The notes below the pieces were generated by a model. It saw only the letters and a list, made by a program, of their open reading frames with translations, was not told where the DNA came from and searched no databases. Position numbers and translations under genes: made by a program. From positions 124,001 to 188,000 of the forward strand of contig PUFA01000014.1 of NCBI GenBank assembly GCA_003508835.1: a stretch of 64,000 nucleotides of DNA, in the 5' to 3' direction. Shown here one piece after another: positions 1-11,820 of this stretch. The DNA comes from Eonycteris spelaea. Lineage: Eukaryota; Chordata; Mammalia; Chiroptera; Pteropodidae. Within the stretch, counting starts at the first letter, position 1. Every line of letters begins with the position of its first letter.

Positions 1-1651
1 TCAAGGGTGACGTCTGCCCGTGACGTCTGAGCAGAAGGGACTCGGGGACTGCCCAGCCCGGCCTCTCTGCAGAGGAGCTGGACAGGCCACTGTCCCCGTC
101 ACCTCCCAATGAACAGGTCACAGCGTTCCTTCTGCGGGACCAGGTGACGCTCACATGGTGACGCCCACGCGTGAGCATGGGGACCTTGGAGCCGCGCAAG
201 CTTCCCGTTCTGCCGGGCCACACTCCGGGGCCCCCCTGCCCCCCCCCCACAGTGCAGGGAACACGTTTCGACCCGGCACACACTTCTCTGGCGCTTTTCT
301 TCCCTTTTCTTCCTTCGCACAAGCGCACTGTGCTCAGTGTGCACTGGGCCCAGGGCCCCCGGGTTCTTCGGGAAGAGGCTGCTGTGCCCTGACCCAGCGT
401 GGTGCCCCGAGCGCAGCCCAAACGCACGGCCGCCGGCTGCTGTTAGAAACACCGCGCACGTCCTTCGGGAATCCTGATCGGAATTTAATAAGCCTGGGAC
501 AGGCCACAGCAGCAGGGCTGCGGGACGTCATGGGGTCACCAGGCGTTGGTGTCACTGCTCCAGGCAGGACTGCCAGCCACAAGTGCTCCTCCCTGACGTG
601 CCCTGAGGCCACCGTGTGGACAGCGAGGCGCCCGTGAAGCCCGCAGACGTCCGCTGAGGGGCTGACCAGTGCCGCCCCGCAGAAACGGGCACGGACGCCC
701 GCGTGGCCGCGCGCAGAGGGGGACGCTGGGCGCCCGGGCCAGCTGCGTGACGGTGACGCTGGGCTGAAAGCACGCGTGGGTCCCGGGCTGTGGTCCCCGC
801 GTGTGAACAGAAGCGCAGCGGAGCCGAGACCCGGCCACGGCGCGGGTCGCCCCGTGGAGGACGCCCCGCGTGCCGTGCGTCCCGTCGGCAGCTCCCGCCA
901 CGCTCCTGCGCGGGGGAGGAACTCCCCGCCGACGGCGGGACGGCGCGGAGCCAACGGCTACTCACTGCACGGCTCAAACGTTCAAGTCAAGCAACCGATC
1001 CAGAACCTCCGCCTCCGGAGCCCGGGTCGTGACCTCCGGGGGCCTGTGTGCTGCGCTCAAGCCCCCACGGACGGACACCCCCAGAAGCTGGGGTCTGCTT
1101 CACGCCGCGCGGCTGACGAAGCACACGGCCCCCACCCCGCAGCCCCGACAAGGGCCGGGCTCCCCACTGTGCAGGAAGCGGAGTCCGACCTGCACGCACC
1201 CCGAGCCCCCAGGACCCGCACGCGTCTCACGGGCATGCGCTCCGACGCGTGGTCGGCGCTGGGAAGCAGCTCTGGGAAAGCGCACGCAAGATGGCGCGTC
1301 TCTGAAGTCACCCACCGCGCACTGCGCCTCGCAGTCTTGGGGACCCGGCCAGCGTTAGGGCGGGAAGCGGCCCACCGCCCCACTCTGCCCCAGCCCGAGG
1401 GGCCACACAGCCTGCAACTCTGAAGCGCACACGGAAAGCCACGGCGGCGAGGAAGGACACCGATGACGACGACTCTTGCCACCGTGACGCCCAGGAACAC
1501 TGGTTCTCATCATCGTCACCGCTGGCACTTAGAGACGGCGACACAGTGTGTCCTCCGGGCCCCGGCCCCGCCCCGGGGGCTGACACGCACGCCCAGGGCC
1601 GCAGGCCGGGGCGGCGGCAGGAAAGGAAGTGCCCACAGCCCCGCCGCTTAC
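1..1651 (-). other. EIPR1: EIPR1 intron 8 (partial)
   Basis: No coding exon is seen here. The DNA is dense in CpG, especially 640-1500, and its many overlapping reading frames on both strands are a by-product of that. It contains a doublet of the CRE-like half site at 7-29 and a YY1-like CAAGATGGCGCG at about 1288-1299. No repeat family was recognised. Confidence 0.7.
7..29. promoter_or_regulatory. Doublet of CRE-like GTGACGTCTG
   Basis: The ten-mer GTGACGTCTG occurs at 7-16 and again at 20-29, 13 bp apart. Each contains the ATF/CREB-type TGACGT core. Function is inferred from motif only. Confidence 0.3.
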
Positions 1652-1819
1652 TTCTCCTCTGGACGGCGCTCCTCTTGGTCACTCAGGTCGTCGTCGTCCA
1701 CCAGGTGGCCAAAGGGCTCGGAGGAGATGGACACCATGTTGGAGAGAGTGACCCTGCTGTCGCTGCTGCCCGTGAGGACGAGCTGGTCGTGCGAGTGGTT
1801 GTAGCGGACGCTCCACACC
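1652..1819 (-). CDS. EIPR1: EIPR1 coding exon 8 (residues 274-329 plus 2 nt)
   Basis: The exon begins after CTCCCAG, completes the Trp codon and reads [20 protein letters not shown], then [16 protein letters not shown] and [11 protein letters not shown] plus AA. The donor is GTAAGC at 1651. It contains one blade, then the acidic DDDD-x-SDQEE linker that precedes the last blade. The remaining exon, expected to continue K-S-K-E-P and finish the final blade, is not found in 1-1651 and must lie outside the window. Confidence 0.95.
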
Positions 1820-3274
1820 CTGGGAGGCAGAGGACACACCGCTGGGCTGGGCCCTGGGGACCGCCAGGCACCCGCCCCGCAGGCACACCGACCAGGGCGG
1901 CATCCAGCACAGGACGGGCTGAGCGCACGCTCCTGAAGCCCCTCCTAAACCCCAAAAGACAGGCCCAGTGGGGGCACAAGGCTCGGGGCAGGAAGGCTGC
2001 CTGCCCAACACGGCACGCAGGCCCCCTAAAACCTGAAAACATGGACCAGAAACCACTGAGACCTAGAACTGAACCCCGGGCCCTGCCCAGGAACAGCAGT
2101 GAGGGGCAGGTGGGCGCCAGGTCGGGGTCACCAGGCCCCTTCACCCACACACACCCAAGCTTGCAGTGCTGAGCGCCCACCACACCAGGTGGCTGCTGGC
2201 CCACAGGCCATGGAGAGTGCCTGACAGCCCGCACATGGAGGCCAGGAGGACAGGCGTTTCTGCTCGGACAGCAGCAATTATGGCCACTCACTGAATCTGT
2301 CACAACTGGGCACAAGCATCTGGATTTTTAAACTTTCTGATTGTAAACTTTCTGATGTAGCTTCTGGTAGTTCAAAGAACTCAGAGGAAGTCTCCAGTCA
2401 GCTCTCCTGGGACGTGTCCCCTGCCTGAGCGAGGGCTCCTGACAGCGGCTTGGCCCAGACGCCTCTAGGCATTTCCTCTGCATGCACACACACATACAGA
2501 TGCACACGCAAGCATGCGCCCACATATACACATGCAGGCAAGCATGCGCACGTGTGTGCACACAAACATGCACCCGTGTACACACATACAGGCAAGCATG
2601 CATGCATGCATGTGTGCGCACACAGGATGCACAAACATGGATGTGTACACACAAGCACACACAGGCATGCACACCTATACACATGCACGTGCATAAGCAT
2701 GCACATAAATCCTGCACACAGAGAAACATGCACCACGCGATCAGGGACACACGACAGCGAGCACACGTGCGTTGTTTTCATAAAAGCTGGCTCGTCCTGT
2801 GCGCACTGCACCACGACCGGCCCCCTCTCCCTGACTCAGCCGAAGCAGCACGCCGGTGTGCAGGCGTTTCAGGGGGAATGGCCCTCTCAGGCTGTCCGTG
2901 TCCGTCCACACGGCCACGCCTCAGTCCTGTCACAGCGGCAGGGTCCCCACCGCACGGATGCCACTGACCGACAGAGCCAACCCTGGGGCGGGCCCGCACC
3001 ACGCACACGGCCACGCGGGCACCTGCGCACGCTCGTCCTGCGCGTCCGAACCGACACGACTTTAAGAGAAGGGGGAGTCTGATGTTTTTCTTCCTTTTAC
3101 GTTCATAAATCACAAACAGTCACATCTGGAACTAGTGTTTCTTTAGGAAAAATAAAACTGGGCTGACTGAACGAGTCCCAGCAGCACAAACGGAGCTGGT
3201 CTGTGCCTCTGCGAACGGCGGCGTGACCAGCAAACTAAGCCACACAGCCCCCGGCTGCCGGCGGGCGGCGGTAC
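1820..3274 (-). other. EIPR1: EIPR1 intron 7
   Basis: This 1.45-kb intron is dominated by a CA/ATGC-type repeat at 2481-2735. A short direct repeat, AAACTTTCTGAT, occurs twice near 2331-2356. Nothing else is recognisable. Confidence 0.8.
2481..2735. repeat. Degenerate (CA)n / ATGCAC-rich tandem repeat
   Basis: Long alternating purine-pyrimidine sequence made of CACA, ATGC, GCAT and GTGTGC blocks. It is open in several frames and gives Cys/His/Val-rich false reading frames on both strands. Confidence 0.9.
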
Positions 3275-3442
3275 CAGTGCGAGTGCTCCTCCAGGGTCCT
3301 CACGGGCTCGGCGACGCGGCGCGTGTCCCAGAACTTCACCTTGCAGTCATCCCCGCAGCTGGCGAGGTAGTACTGCTTGTTGGGGTTGAAGTCCACGTCC
3401 CGCACCAGCTGCCCGTGGGCGTTCTCGATGCAGTAAACCTGG
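3275..3442 (-). CDS. EIPR1: EIPR1 coding exon 7 (residues 218-273)
   Basis: The acceptor CCCCAG precedes 3442. The exon's first base completes Ser, followed by [18 protein letters not shown] and, further on, [18 protein letters not shown] and LEEHSH. It ends with TG of a Trp codon. This is the best-preserved WD40 blade here, with Asp-Asp before the strand and Phe-Trp-Asp. The donor reads GTACCG, so only the GT matches well; this is the weakest donor of the gene in the window. The 168-nt length is as expected. Confidence 0.95.
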
Positions 3443-3945
3443 CTGGGGCAGAGAGGGCAGCACGGAGTGGGGCGTGGGCGACAGGAGCCTGGCCCCGGGT
3501 CCCCCCCGTTCCGCTGGGCCGGCCAGGCGCCGAAGCGGCTGCTGACGCGGGAGCCCCTCAAGTGCGGAGCTGCAGGCTGCCGCTCTCCATGTCTGCGACC
3601 CTCCGCAGGCTACGGAGGTGACGCAGGCTTGCAGCTGTCAAAACGCGACACGTCCCCTTGAGAAGGAGCGTGGGCCAGAGACTGTGACAGCACAGAGGGG
3701 CAGAGACGGACTTCTGGGCGGGAGAGCAGACACGCGTCTGGAGGGTGCAGTGAAAAAGGAAAGGGAAAGGACAAGGGGCCGGGGGAGGCAGGACGCAGCG
3801 CTGGTCCTGAGAGGGGGAGCCACCAAGGACAGCGAGGGGCGACGTCTGTCAGGCGGCTTGTCTGTCATCCACTCCCAGCCCCGGGGACGCCTTCGCCAGG
3901 CCCACTGCAGCCCACTCACCTACACGCAGGAGACGCGGGTGGGGA

Positions 3946-3978
3946 TGTGTGTGTCACACACACACACACACACACACT
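3946..3978. repeat. (TG)n joined to (CA)n
   Basis: A run of TG dinucleotides turns directly into a run of CA dinucleotides, so the unit can fold back on itself as a hairpin. Copy number is probably polymorphic. Confidence 0.9.
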
Positions 3979-5010
3979 GCTCCAGGCTGCTACCCGCAGG
4001 GCCTGCCACACCCCTCTGACGTCACAGACCCAGCGGCGGGCAGGGCACCCGGAGCAGCCCACGCCGCCAGGCCCGCGGCCCAAACCGGCCCTGCGCATCC
4101 GGGCTGCCGCTCGCTCCCGGCCTAGCCTGAGCCCTCCCTCCTGCCGGCCGCCTCACTCTTCCAGCTTCCATGGGGACAGCGACAGCCGACAGCCCCGCTC
4201 CCAGTCGCTGTACCCCAAGTTTCTCTGCTCCCCAAGGTGGATAAACTCACCCCGTTGTCTTTTCCCCCATGTTGGATTTTCCAGCCTCAAATCACTTTAA
4301 GCCTTGAACCAGTCTCTATACCTGTATCTTTCCAAGATGTTAATATTTTTTCCTAAAATAAGACACCCTAAACCTTAAGATCTTCCAAGTGAAACAGGCA
4401 GATGCGTAAAGCTAACAGCCTCAGGGCTGTGTGGGGAGTCGCGTGCCGAGGATTTTCTAGGGGTTACCGCACGCCCTGGTGGAGGCAATTTTCATACAAA
4501 AGCACAGCACATTCCAGAACGAACACGAACGCACCCTGGCTCACTGCAAACCAGAGCTGTTCGCAGAAGGAGTGACGGGCAGTGAGAGGGGCCACGCGTC
4601 CCCTTAGCTGCTCGTCGTCCCTAAGCGATGACACGACACAGGCGGGAACTGCCGGGCGTCGCCCCCAAAGCCACATCCGCCGTGTGTGTTTCGGAGTGTG
4701 CAACGCCGGCCTTCCCGCTTCTCACCTTTAGACAACGACGTTCTTCACGTCCTTTAAAGAACAACGGGAACGGGGCGAGACGGCACGGGGCCTGGAGGAG
4801 CGGGCGCCGGCCTGTCCTGCCCAGTCTGCGTCCACGCTCCCCGGCCGTGGCGGCCGCTCACTCACCAGCCCCGAGAGGCTGAGGGCCCTGGAGCTAAATT
4901 TAAAGCTGTGCCCCACCCCCGAAGGCAACACAAGTTATTTCGTGACACTGTCTTTGCAGCTCAGTGATAAATTATGGTGTGCTGAGGGCTTAAAGGCTTG
5001 CACGGCTCCC

Positions 5011-5024
5011 GTTGCCACGGCAAC
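5011..5024. promoter_or_regulatory. RFX X-box palindrome in intron 6
   Basis: GTTGCCACGGCAAC differs from the RFX consensus palindrome GTTGCCATGGCAAC by one central base. It is followed by an overlapping CAGATG E-box (5023-5028), so the right half resembles the X-box arrangement of MHC class II promoters. It lies in a unique-looking, less GC-rich stretch. Binding is inferred from sequence only. Confidence 0.5.
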
Positions 5025-5566
5025 AGATGTGCTCACCATCACTCCTTCCCCTATCGCACCGCACCTGAAACAGAAACGCTGCTCTGATTTCTCCCGTTGG
5101 AACTGCTGGCTGCTGCGCGTAACGACTGAAGTGACAAGCTGATCACCCGATAGGTGACTACGGTCTTGGAGGCACAGAAATTGGCGGCGGACAGCCCCAC
5201 AAACTCGGCCAGGGCCAGAGACTATCGACGCGTGGCCGCTGACCCCGGAGGCTGCGCTGGCGGGCACCAGCTCACCATGCGGCGTCAGGAAGCCCGATCT
5301 TAAGCCTCATCATAAACCCCCGCTACCGCGGGGGCACCCCACTGCCGAGGGGGCACCCCATGGAGCACTCAACAGCCACCGAGCAATGACGGTTCACGGC
5401 CACAGACAGCCCTGCTCGCGTCTGGGTGGGGCGCAGAATGGGAGCATTCCCGACAGGAACGCGACGCAGACAGACACGCCGCGTGGCCCAAGAGCACCTG
5501 GCTCAGCCGCGGCCCGCGCGGGCGGCGGGGGCGGCGGGGGGGTGGGGACGAGGCGCCGTCACTGAC

Positions 5567-5703
5567 CTCATGGTGCGCGTGTCCCAGCCGCGGATGGCGG
5601 TGTCACTCGCCGTGGCCACCTGGGTGCAGCTGTGGTGCGGGCTCCACCGGCCCGAGGTGAACTTCAGCTGTCCCCTGCCCTCCAGCGACGCCGAGCCGGC
5701 CAG
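5567..5703 (-). CDS. EIPR1: EIPR1 coding exon 6 (residues 173-217 plus 2 nt)
   Basis: After CGGAAAG the exon reads [20 protein letters not shown], then [20 protein letters not shown] and DTRTM plus AG. The GTCAGT donor is at 5566. Its 137 nt equal 45 codons plus 2. This is a WD40 blade with the WD dipeptide near its end. If the exon 4 deletion is real, the shifted frame meets TGA at 5664-5666 here. That is upstream of at least two further exon junctions, so the transcript would be expected to undergo nonsense-mediated decay. Confidence 0.95.
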
Positions 5704-8700
5704 CTTTCCGCAGGGAGAAGAAGAGTGACAGCTCTGCTCAGAAGATGTGAGAAGGTCCCTGCACGCACCGGGCCTCACCGAAATCCACCACCGAAAACGA
5801 CTTGGACGCTGTCCCTCCCCTCGGAGGCGAGGACCGCGTGACCTTACCCGGAACACGAAACCCGAGCCCAGCGGGCGCGGAAGGTGCGTGAACGGGCCCT
5901 CCGTTCAACAGGGCTCGCGAGGGTGGATGACAGACCACGTGCTCAGACTCCAGGGAACAACGCGGAGTCACGACACCTGGCTGTCCCCGAAGGCGGACGC
6001 AGGGCGCGTGGGGGCCACCCGGCTGACTCCAGACACAAGCGTGTCCTCGGCCCAAGCCCCTCCTCCGTCCTAAGGGCCCTGGATCTGCCAACACGGCATC
6101 ACTCAAACCCCAACGGCAATGACAGAGACCTCCCGAGACACGCTGGGCCAGCCCCGGGCAGAAGCCTCCGCCTCCTGGAGGTCAGGGGGCCGCGGTGAGG
6201 GGAGCTCCCCACTAACCTCATCCCCTCCCGCCCAGGGGTGATGCACGGGCACGTCGCATGAGCCACACTGCCATTTCAATTGGGGGCCGACTGTCCACCC
6301 GCAGGGCCTTGCAGAGCACAGGGGGCCCTCTGCCCACACCCCCAGGGCACACAAGCTGGTCCCTCATCACTTTGCCAGCCTCGCTTGTCAAGCCCTGGGA
6401 GAGGACTGGCAGGCTGGCTGCGGCTCTGACGAGGCTGAGGTGGGGTCAGGCTGTGGCTGGGGCTGTGCGTGGGCCCTGTCACTGTCCTGGCCTCGCGGCC
6501 CCACCTCAGTGGGGCCACGGGAGCGCCCCGACTCGAGATGGAGCGAGTGCAAGAGAACTCGCCTGCAAGCCTGGGAGGGGAACCCCAACATCCTCGCCAA
6601 GGAGCCTGGCCTCGTTAGGAAACACAGGGATGGTGACGTTTTTAAAGACTTCTCAGAGCGAACCTCTGTGATTCCAGGAACCACAGCGGGGCGCCCCCGC
6701 CCAGGACGCGCTGACCAGGCCCCGGGAGAGGCGTTCAGGCCCTCTCTCGACTCGTCCCAGAACATCTTTCTCCAAACGAGTCCGCCATCTGGCCTCGCCG
6801 ATCTAGCACGTCACGTGGATGACACGTCTCTAGTCCCAGCACGTCACAGCCTGGCGACGGCCCCCGCCTGCTCGTGCCTCTCCCAGGACTGAGGCCTGAG
6901 GTCCCGGGGCAGGCGGGTGCTGGGCAGAGAGACGGCAGCACCCTGTGCATGGTGTCAAAACAGTGACGGCCATCTCCGAGGAGGCTTGCGGACGCTGTCC
7001 CCGGGCTCCCCGCGGGGTGCGAGCTGACGCTGCTCCCAGGCGCCCCCACCCCGGGTGCACGGGAGGCCTGCCACTGCCCTGGCCGAGCCCCCTGCCCGCC
7101 CCGCCTCCTCCCCACACCCAAGGAAGCACACCCCCTCGGAAAAGCTGGGGCTTTTGTTTTGTGACACCGCAGTTAAAACATCTGTCACTGTACAGATCAA
7201 GTGTGACCCACCACCCTCCGTCCACAGAAAGGTAAGGGGTGGTCTCTGTTCCATACAAGAAACACGTACCGCATCCCGCCTCGTGAGGGCACTGTGCCAC
7301 GCATGGCAGCGATGGAAGGAGACAGAGGAGCAGTCACTGCATCAGCATCTGGGGATGCGGAGAGGACCCTACCCAAGCGCTGGAGGACAGGGAGGCCCCC
7401 AGGGAGCAGCGCAGCTGAGCCGGGCCAGCGTGCGCCTAGAACGCGGCAGACAAGGGCGGTGGGGACGGTGGCCCAGCGCGGGGGCAGAAACCAGAACGAT
7501 GCTGACACATTCCGAGAACAGCAGAGCAGGCCACAGCGCGGCTGTGCGGGCGGGCCGTGGCCACGAGGCCAGGGCCTCACGACTGCCGGGCACTTGCGGC
7601 GGGCCGCATGGCTGGTCCAGCCCCCACCTCGAGACTAACGTGCGAAGGGCTGGGACTCGCCTCGGTCACGTGGCCGGGACGCAGAAACAGGACCTGTGCC
7701 CGCTGAGCCCCTTCAGTCACTCTAACGCGTGAGCGGCCACGGGCAAGTCTGGAGGTCGAACTTAACGGAGACCTGGACGAGACTCCCCGTCAACGTCTGA
7801 GGGCCCGCACGGGTGGCCCGGGGCCCAGGGTGGTTCCCTGGTCCGGGCGCTGGCACCTCAGTGGCGTGGAGACAGCTCAGCAGGAGCTGCGGAGGGCGCA
7901 GTGCACACAGCAGCTGGCTCCTCGGCACTCAGGAGACTCGGGGTCCCTCCCAGGCTGGGAGGGACGATTACAGGCGCCCCCCAAGCCCCTCCGGTGACGG
8001 AACCGACTCCAGCACTGGAACAGAGAGCACGCCTTGTGGAGGGCAGGTGGTGGCAGCGACCGCGGGAGCAGCTCACGGCACCCCAGGGTCCGGGCGTGAG
8101 GCCCCCAAAGACCAACGGGCTGACGGGGCAGCCGCGGTGAGGGCCACAAGCAGAGAAGGCCGCGGCGAGCGCAGACGCGGAGTGCAGAGGTGGCCACGCC
8201 CGGGGGACGCCGAGTGCGCGTCACGGTCCCACCCGGCAGATGGGACCCTAAGCGCCTGTCCTGGGAGCCCTCTGCCTGGCTGCCAGCCAGGGGCCGTGAC
8301 CTTGGCCTGAGCCCCTCTCTGCAGGCCCGAGACACCACCAAGGCCAAGCACGATGGGCTCCTTCTGCCACGGCGGCTTCCAGCAGGGACACCCCGGGACA
8401 CGCGGTTCTGAGGGGGGAAAGGCGTTCCTTCCGCACACAGAGAAGCGGGGCAGCGCCACCTGCCTGCCGACGCGGCGTCTGGCCGCACGGTCCCTGCAGC
8501 ACCGGCGGGGACAGCAGGGAGACGCCGAGGAGCGGGGTCCCTGAACCGGCCCCCGCGTCGCTTCTTTCCACGGCTGCTGCCCTGTCGGGTGACGGAGACG
8601 CCTCCTCTAGGTCAGTGCTGCGTCCTGCGGCCCCCTGCAGCGGGACCAGCGCCCGCGCGCCCACCCGAGCCGCACCAGCAGGGTCCCACGGGTGCGGGGC

Positions 8701-9679
8701 GCCCGCCCCGCCCCGCCGAGCGGCGTTCTGACTGTCGGGGCTGTTCTCTCGCGTTAGAGCACGGAAGGCTGTCGTGCTCGCCAAGGGCTTTAAGCTCCGC
8801 ACTGTGGGAGAGGGGGGCGAGCGGCAAGGTCACGGGGACGCTGACGGCGGGAGGAACGTGGGGAAGATGGGGGCTCTGCACCTTCCTCTCCGTGCTGCTG
8901 CGGACCGAAAACGCGTCTAAAAAACAAAGTCCGTTACAGAACGAAACCACTCGGCTCTGCGGAGCAGCTGCCGAGAACGCGGCACAGCACGTGGGCGGAC
9001 ACGTGGGCACGGGCACAGCACCCCGCGCCCGGGAGCAGGTGCTGGGGGGGAACACGGCTGGAGAGGCCGCCCCGCCACGTCCAGCGAGTGGCGAGGGAGG
9101 CGGAGGAAGGCCCGTGCCCGTGGCGTGAGGACAACGCGGGGGCTGGCACTCTGGGTTCTGGACGCGGGGACGGTGGCCGCCTGAGCCCCTTCGTCACTGC
9201 TGGGGACCAGCGGCCAACACCTGCCTCCAGCCTGTCAGGCTCTGGACTTCAGGTTCCCAGCGTCACGGCTGGCCACAGGGACGAAACTAACTAGAGGGGA
9301 GAGCCTCACCCCTGGGAAATGAAGGTGGCAAGCAAGGGCGGGGGGAGGGTGACCCACCTGCCCGAGGAGCGGGACAGGGCCGCGCAGCCCCCACCATGCT
9401 CCGCCTGTGTCTCCAAGCGAGGAGCACGTGTCTCCTTCCCAGGCAGAGCAGACAGACCTCAGCGCAGGGCACGGTCCTGCCTCCCCCGCACACGGGCATT
9501 TGACCCTCCCTCCCACAGGTCGAACGTTTCTAAAAGCACGTGTGTCCCCCAGCCCACTGCCCTCCTCCCGAGAGCTGCTCCCGGCTAAGCGCCTTGGGGT
9601 GGGGGTGAGCGGGCCGCCTCGGGATGGGTGTGGGGTGGTGGCTGATCCTCCCAGCCACAGCCACATTCCTCTGTGGCTC

Positions 9680-10140
9680 TGCCGCTCGCTGCACCTTGAA
9701 AGGAACTATTTATTTCCACAGCCGGTGAAAGGTGCTGGAACCTTGGGATGAATGAGCACAAATGGAAACAAGGGGGCACCCCCCCCAGCCTGCATCGGGG
9801 TCCAGGACCCCGCGGACCCGCCCCTCTGGGACGCCCCTGGGCTCCCGCTAATGATTACAAATGGCGAAAACCTCCAATTTAATTGCAAAGGGTAATGATG
9901 CAGTGAGCGCGAGATTAGATTCACCACAGAAGGCAACATCCTCAAACAGTAAAAAAAAAAACCCGAGGAGCCGGGCGAAGACGGCCGGGATCGATAGGAG
10001 GGTTTCGGCATTAAACGCCGCAGCGGAGGGTCACAAAGTGACATTGACAGAACCGCTGACAGCGGATAAAAGAGGGGGAGAAAACCAAATTGGTCTCTGT
10101 AGAAAATAAGTTACAGATTAATCACCCGCCACAGAGTCAT
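9680..10140. promoter_or_regulatory. Candidate intronic conserved non-coding element
   Basis: The composition switches abruptly from GC-rich to mixed A/T-rich sequence without any transposon signature. It holds homeodomain-like TAATT and TAATGAT sites, GATAA-type sites (about 10063) and other non-repetitive motifs. That texture is common in conserved enhancers. Conservation was not measured. Confidence 0.35.
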
Positions 10141-10750
10141 CAGGGGCCTGGAGACGTGCGCACGGCCTGATCGCAGGACAGCCGCGCCGTGGGGGCCTGT
10201 GAGCCGATGACCCCGCGCAGGGGCGTGCTCGGGCTGCACTCGGCACCGCCTCAGCCCAGAGGCTGGCTCTCCCCCGCCCCCCCGAACCCCCACGCTCCCC
10301 CAAACCTGCAGGGGGCCGGCCTTCAACAGGAAACTCCTTCCCCTTTCCCGGCTGTCAGTGTGGGGTCCTGAGAACGCCCTGCTCACGCCTGTGGGAGGAC
10401 CAATGAGGCCTGGGCTGGACGCCACCCAGGGCCGGCGAGTCCCCCACCACCAGACGGGGCTCACGAGTGGCTCTGCCCAGGCCTGCGGAGCCACAGGGAA
10501 CAACCTTAGGACTGTTTCCTTCCTAAAGCTTTGGGTGAAATGTGCATAGTACTCCCGTAATACAAAAAAAGTCTGTTTTCATTTTAATAAAAAGTTATTA
10601 TTTTTCCTTAAATATTACTTATGTGCTACAAAAACAAGCCGACAACGTCACACCAAAGGCTATAAGATGCCCTCTGACCACGAAGAATTTTAAAACCTCA
10701 ACCGACACTTTGTTACAAAGTCCGGCGGGTTGAGGACAAGCGTTGCTCAT

Positions 10751-10762
10751 GGGGGGGGGGGG
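10751..10762 (+). repeat. Poly-G run (12 G)
   Basis: Twelve consecutive G on the plus strand. Length errors are likely here in sequencing. Confidence 0.95.
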
Positions 10763-11720
10763 CAAAGGGCCCGTCGCCGCTGTGAGGCCAGGAGGGTGGC
10801 AGCTCCAGGGGCACAGCCCGGTGCCCCCTGACGCTCTGAGCACAGGCACTGCGCTCACCCCTTCATGCGTCTCTGAAGTCATGACTTTGACTTAAACAGA
10901 CACATGGGAATTATGAGCACACGTAAGAATCACATTTTGAAGAGGAATTTTTAAGGCATCAAACGAGAAAACACGAACCCCGACCAACAGAATATTTACT
11001 ACACGCAAAGCTGGTGGCAGAGTCAGCGCCAAGCACCAAGCAGGCCCGGGGCAGCCCAGGCAGAGAGTGGGTCCCGGCTCAGCGCCCACGCACACCCGCG
11101 TACACCTGCTCCCGGGACCAGACACGGGAGGTGGCAATGGGTTCTCGATGGGCAAGGGACGGCCACCGTGCGGGCCCGGGGCCCCACACCACGTGCACAG
11201 GCTCAGCTGATTGGGGGGGGTTCAACCCCAGGACTGGGCGTACCAGGGAGCTGACAGGGAATGGGCTGCAGCTCACCGGCCACAGCCGACTGCCGCTCCC
11301 GCAACTCACTTGGCGTCTTCAAACAAGCTGGTCAACACCACGAAAACACTTAGCCGCAAGACGCTGTCCCCAGTCAGACTGCGAAACCCATTCATTAAAA
11401 AGACAATGTACTTGAAACAGAAGAACGTGTTATTGGATACCCCTTGCCTCCTTTGGAGAAATGATGGCAAACAGAGGTAGTTTTGTCAACTTTGGGGTTC
11501 TGTGTCATATCTGTACATGGCCAGAGGCCCAATCCTGAATGACTTTCATAAGGAGCCAATCACTCAATTCTTTGATGAATCGTTCAATCTGTTCATTCAT
11601 CATTTCACAATTAATGTCAAAATTCTAAACATATACAAATCAAGAACTGTATTCTGAATTCAGCCAAAAGATCCAATTTAAAAAGCTCAGCGAAACGAAA
11701 ACCATGCTCTAACTGCTCAC

Positions 11721-11820
11721 CGCGGCCTGGCTGGAGCTCTCCTGCAGGTCCCACAGCAGCAGGTGGTTGTCCGCCAGCGAGATGACTCTCCTCCCGTCTC
11801 CCGTGGGCTCCCAGGCGACA
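11721..11820 (-). CDS. EIPR1: EIPR1 coding exon 5 (residues 139-172)
   Basis: The 100-nt exon starts after GCCGCAG with the last base of a Cys codon, then [32 protein letters not shown]. It ends at a GTGAGC donor (11720). It carries a classic WD40 blade end: an Asp-Asn-His turn followed by the Leu-Trp-Asp strand. Length and phase match the family. Substitutions such as T for M after WEP and RR for KK are conservative. It lies between the 7.0-kb intron 4 and the 6.0-kb intron 5. Confidence 0.95.

Larger units (their letters stand above)
3443..5566 (-). other. EIPR1: EIPR1 intron 6
   Basis: The intron contains the GT/CA hairpin-type repeat at 3946-3978 and, at about 4890-5110, a less GC-rich non-repetitive stretch carrying an RFX-type X-box (5011-5024). 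No other gene is seen. Confidence 0.8.
5704..11720 (-). other. EIPR1: EIPR1 intron 5
   Basis: This 6.0-kb intron is GC- and CpG-rich to about 9600 (densest 8100-9120). It then changes to A/T-rich, motif-rich unique DNA at about 9680-10140. A run of 12 G is at 10751-10762, and 11400-11700 is A/T-rich close to exon 5. No recognised transposon and no gene. Confidence 0.7.

Noticed and set aside
1..1651. Search for the last EIPR1 exon
   Set aside because: No frame on the minus strand carries the expected C-terminal WD blade, so the exon must lie outside the window.
2328..2814. Cys/His/Val-rich frames on both strands
   Set aside because: They are the CA/ATGC repeat read in different frames.
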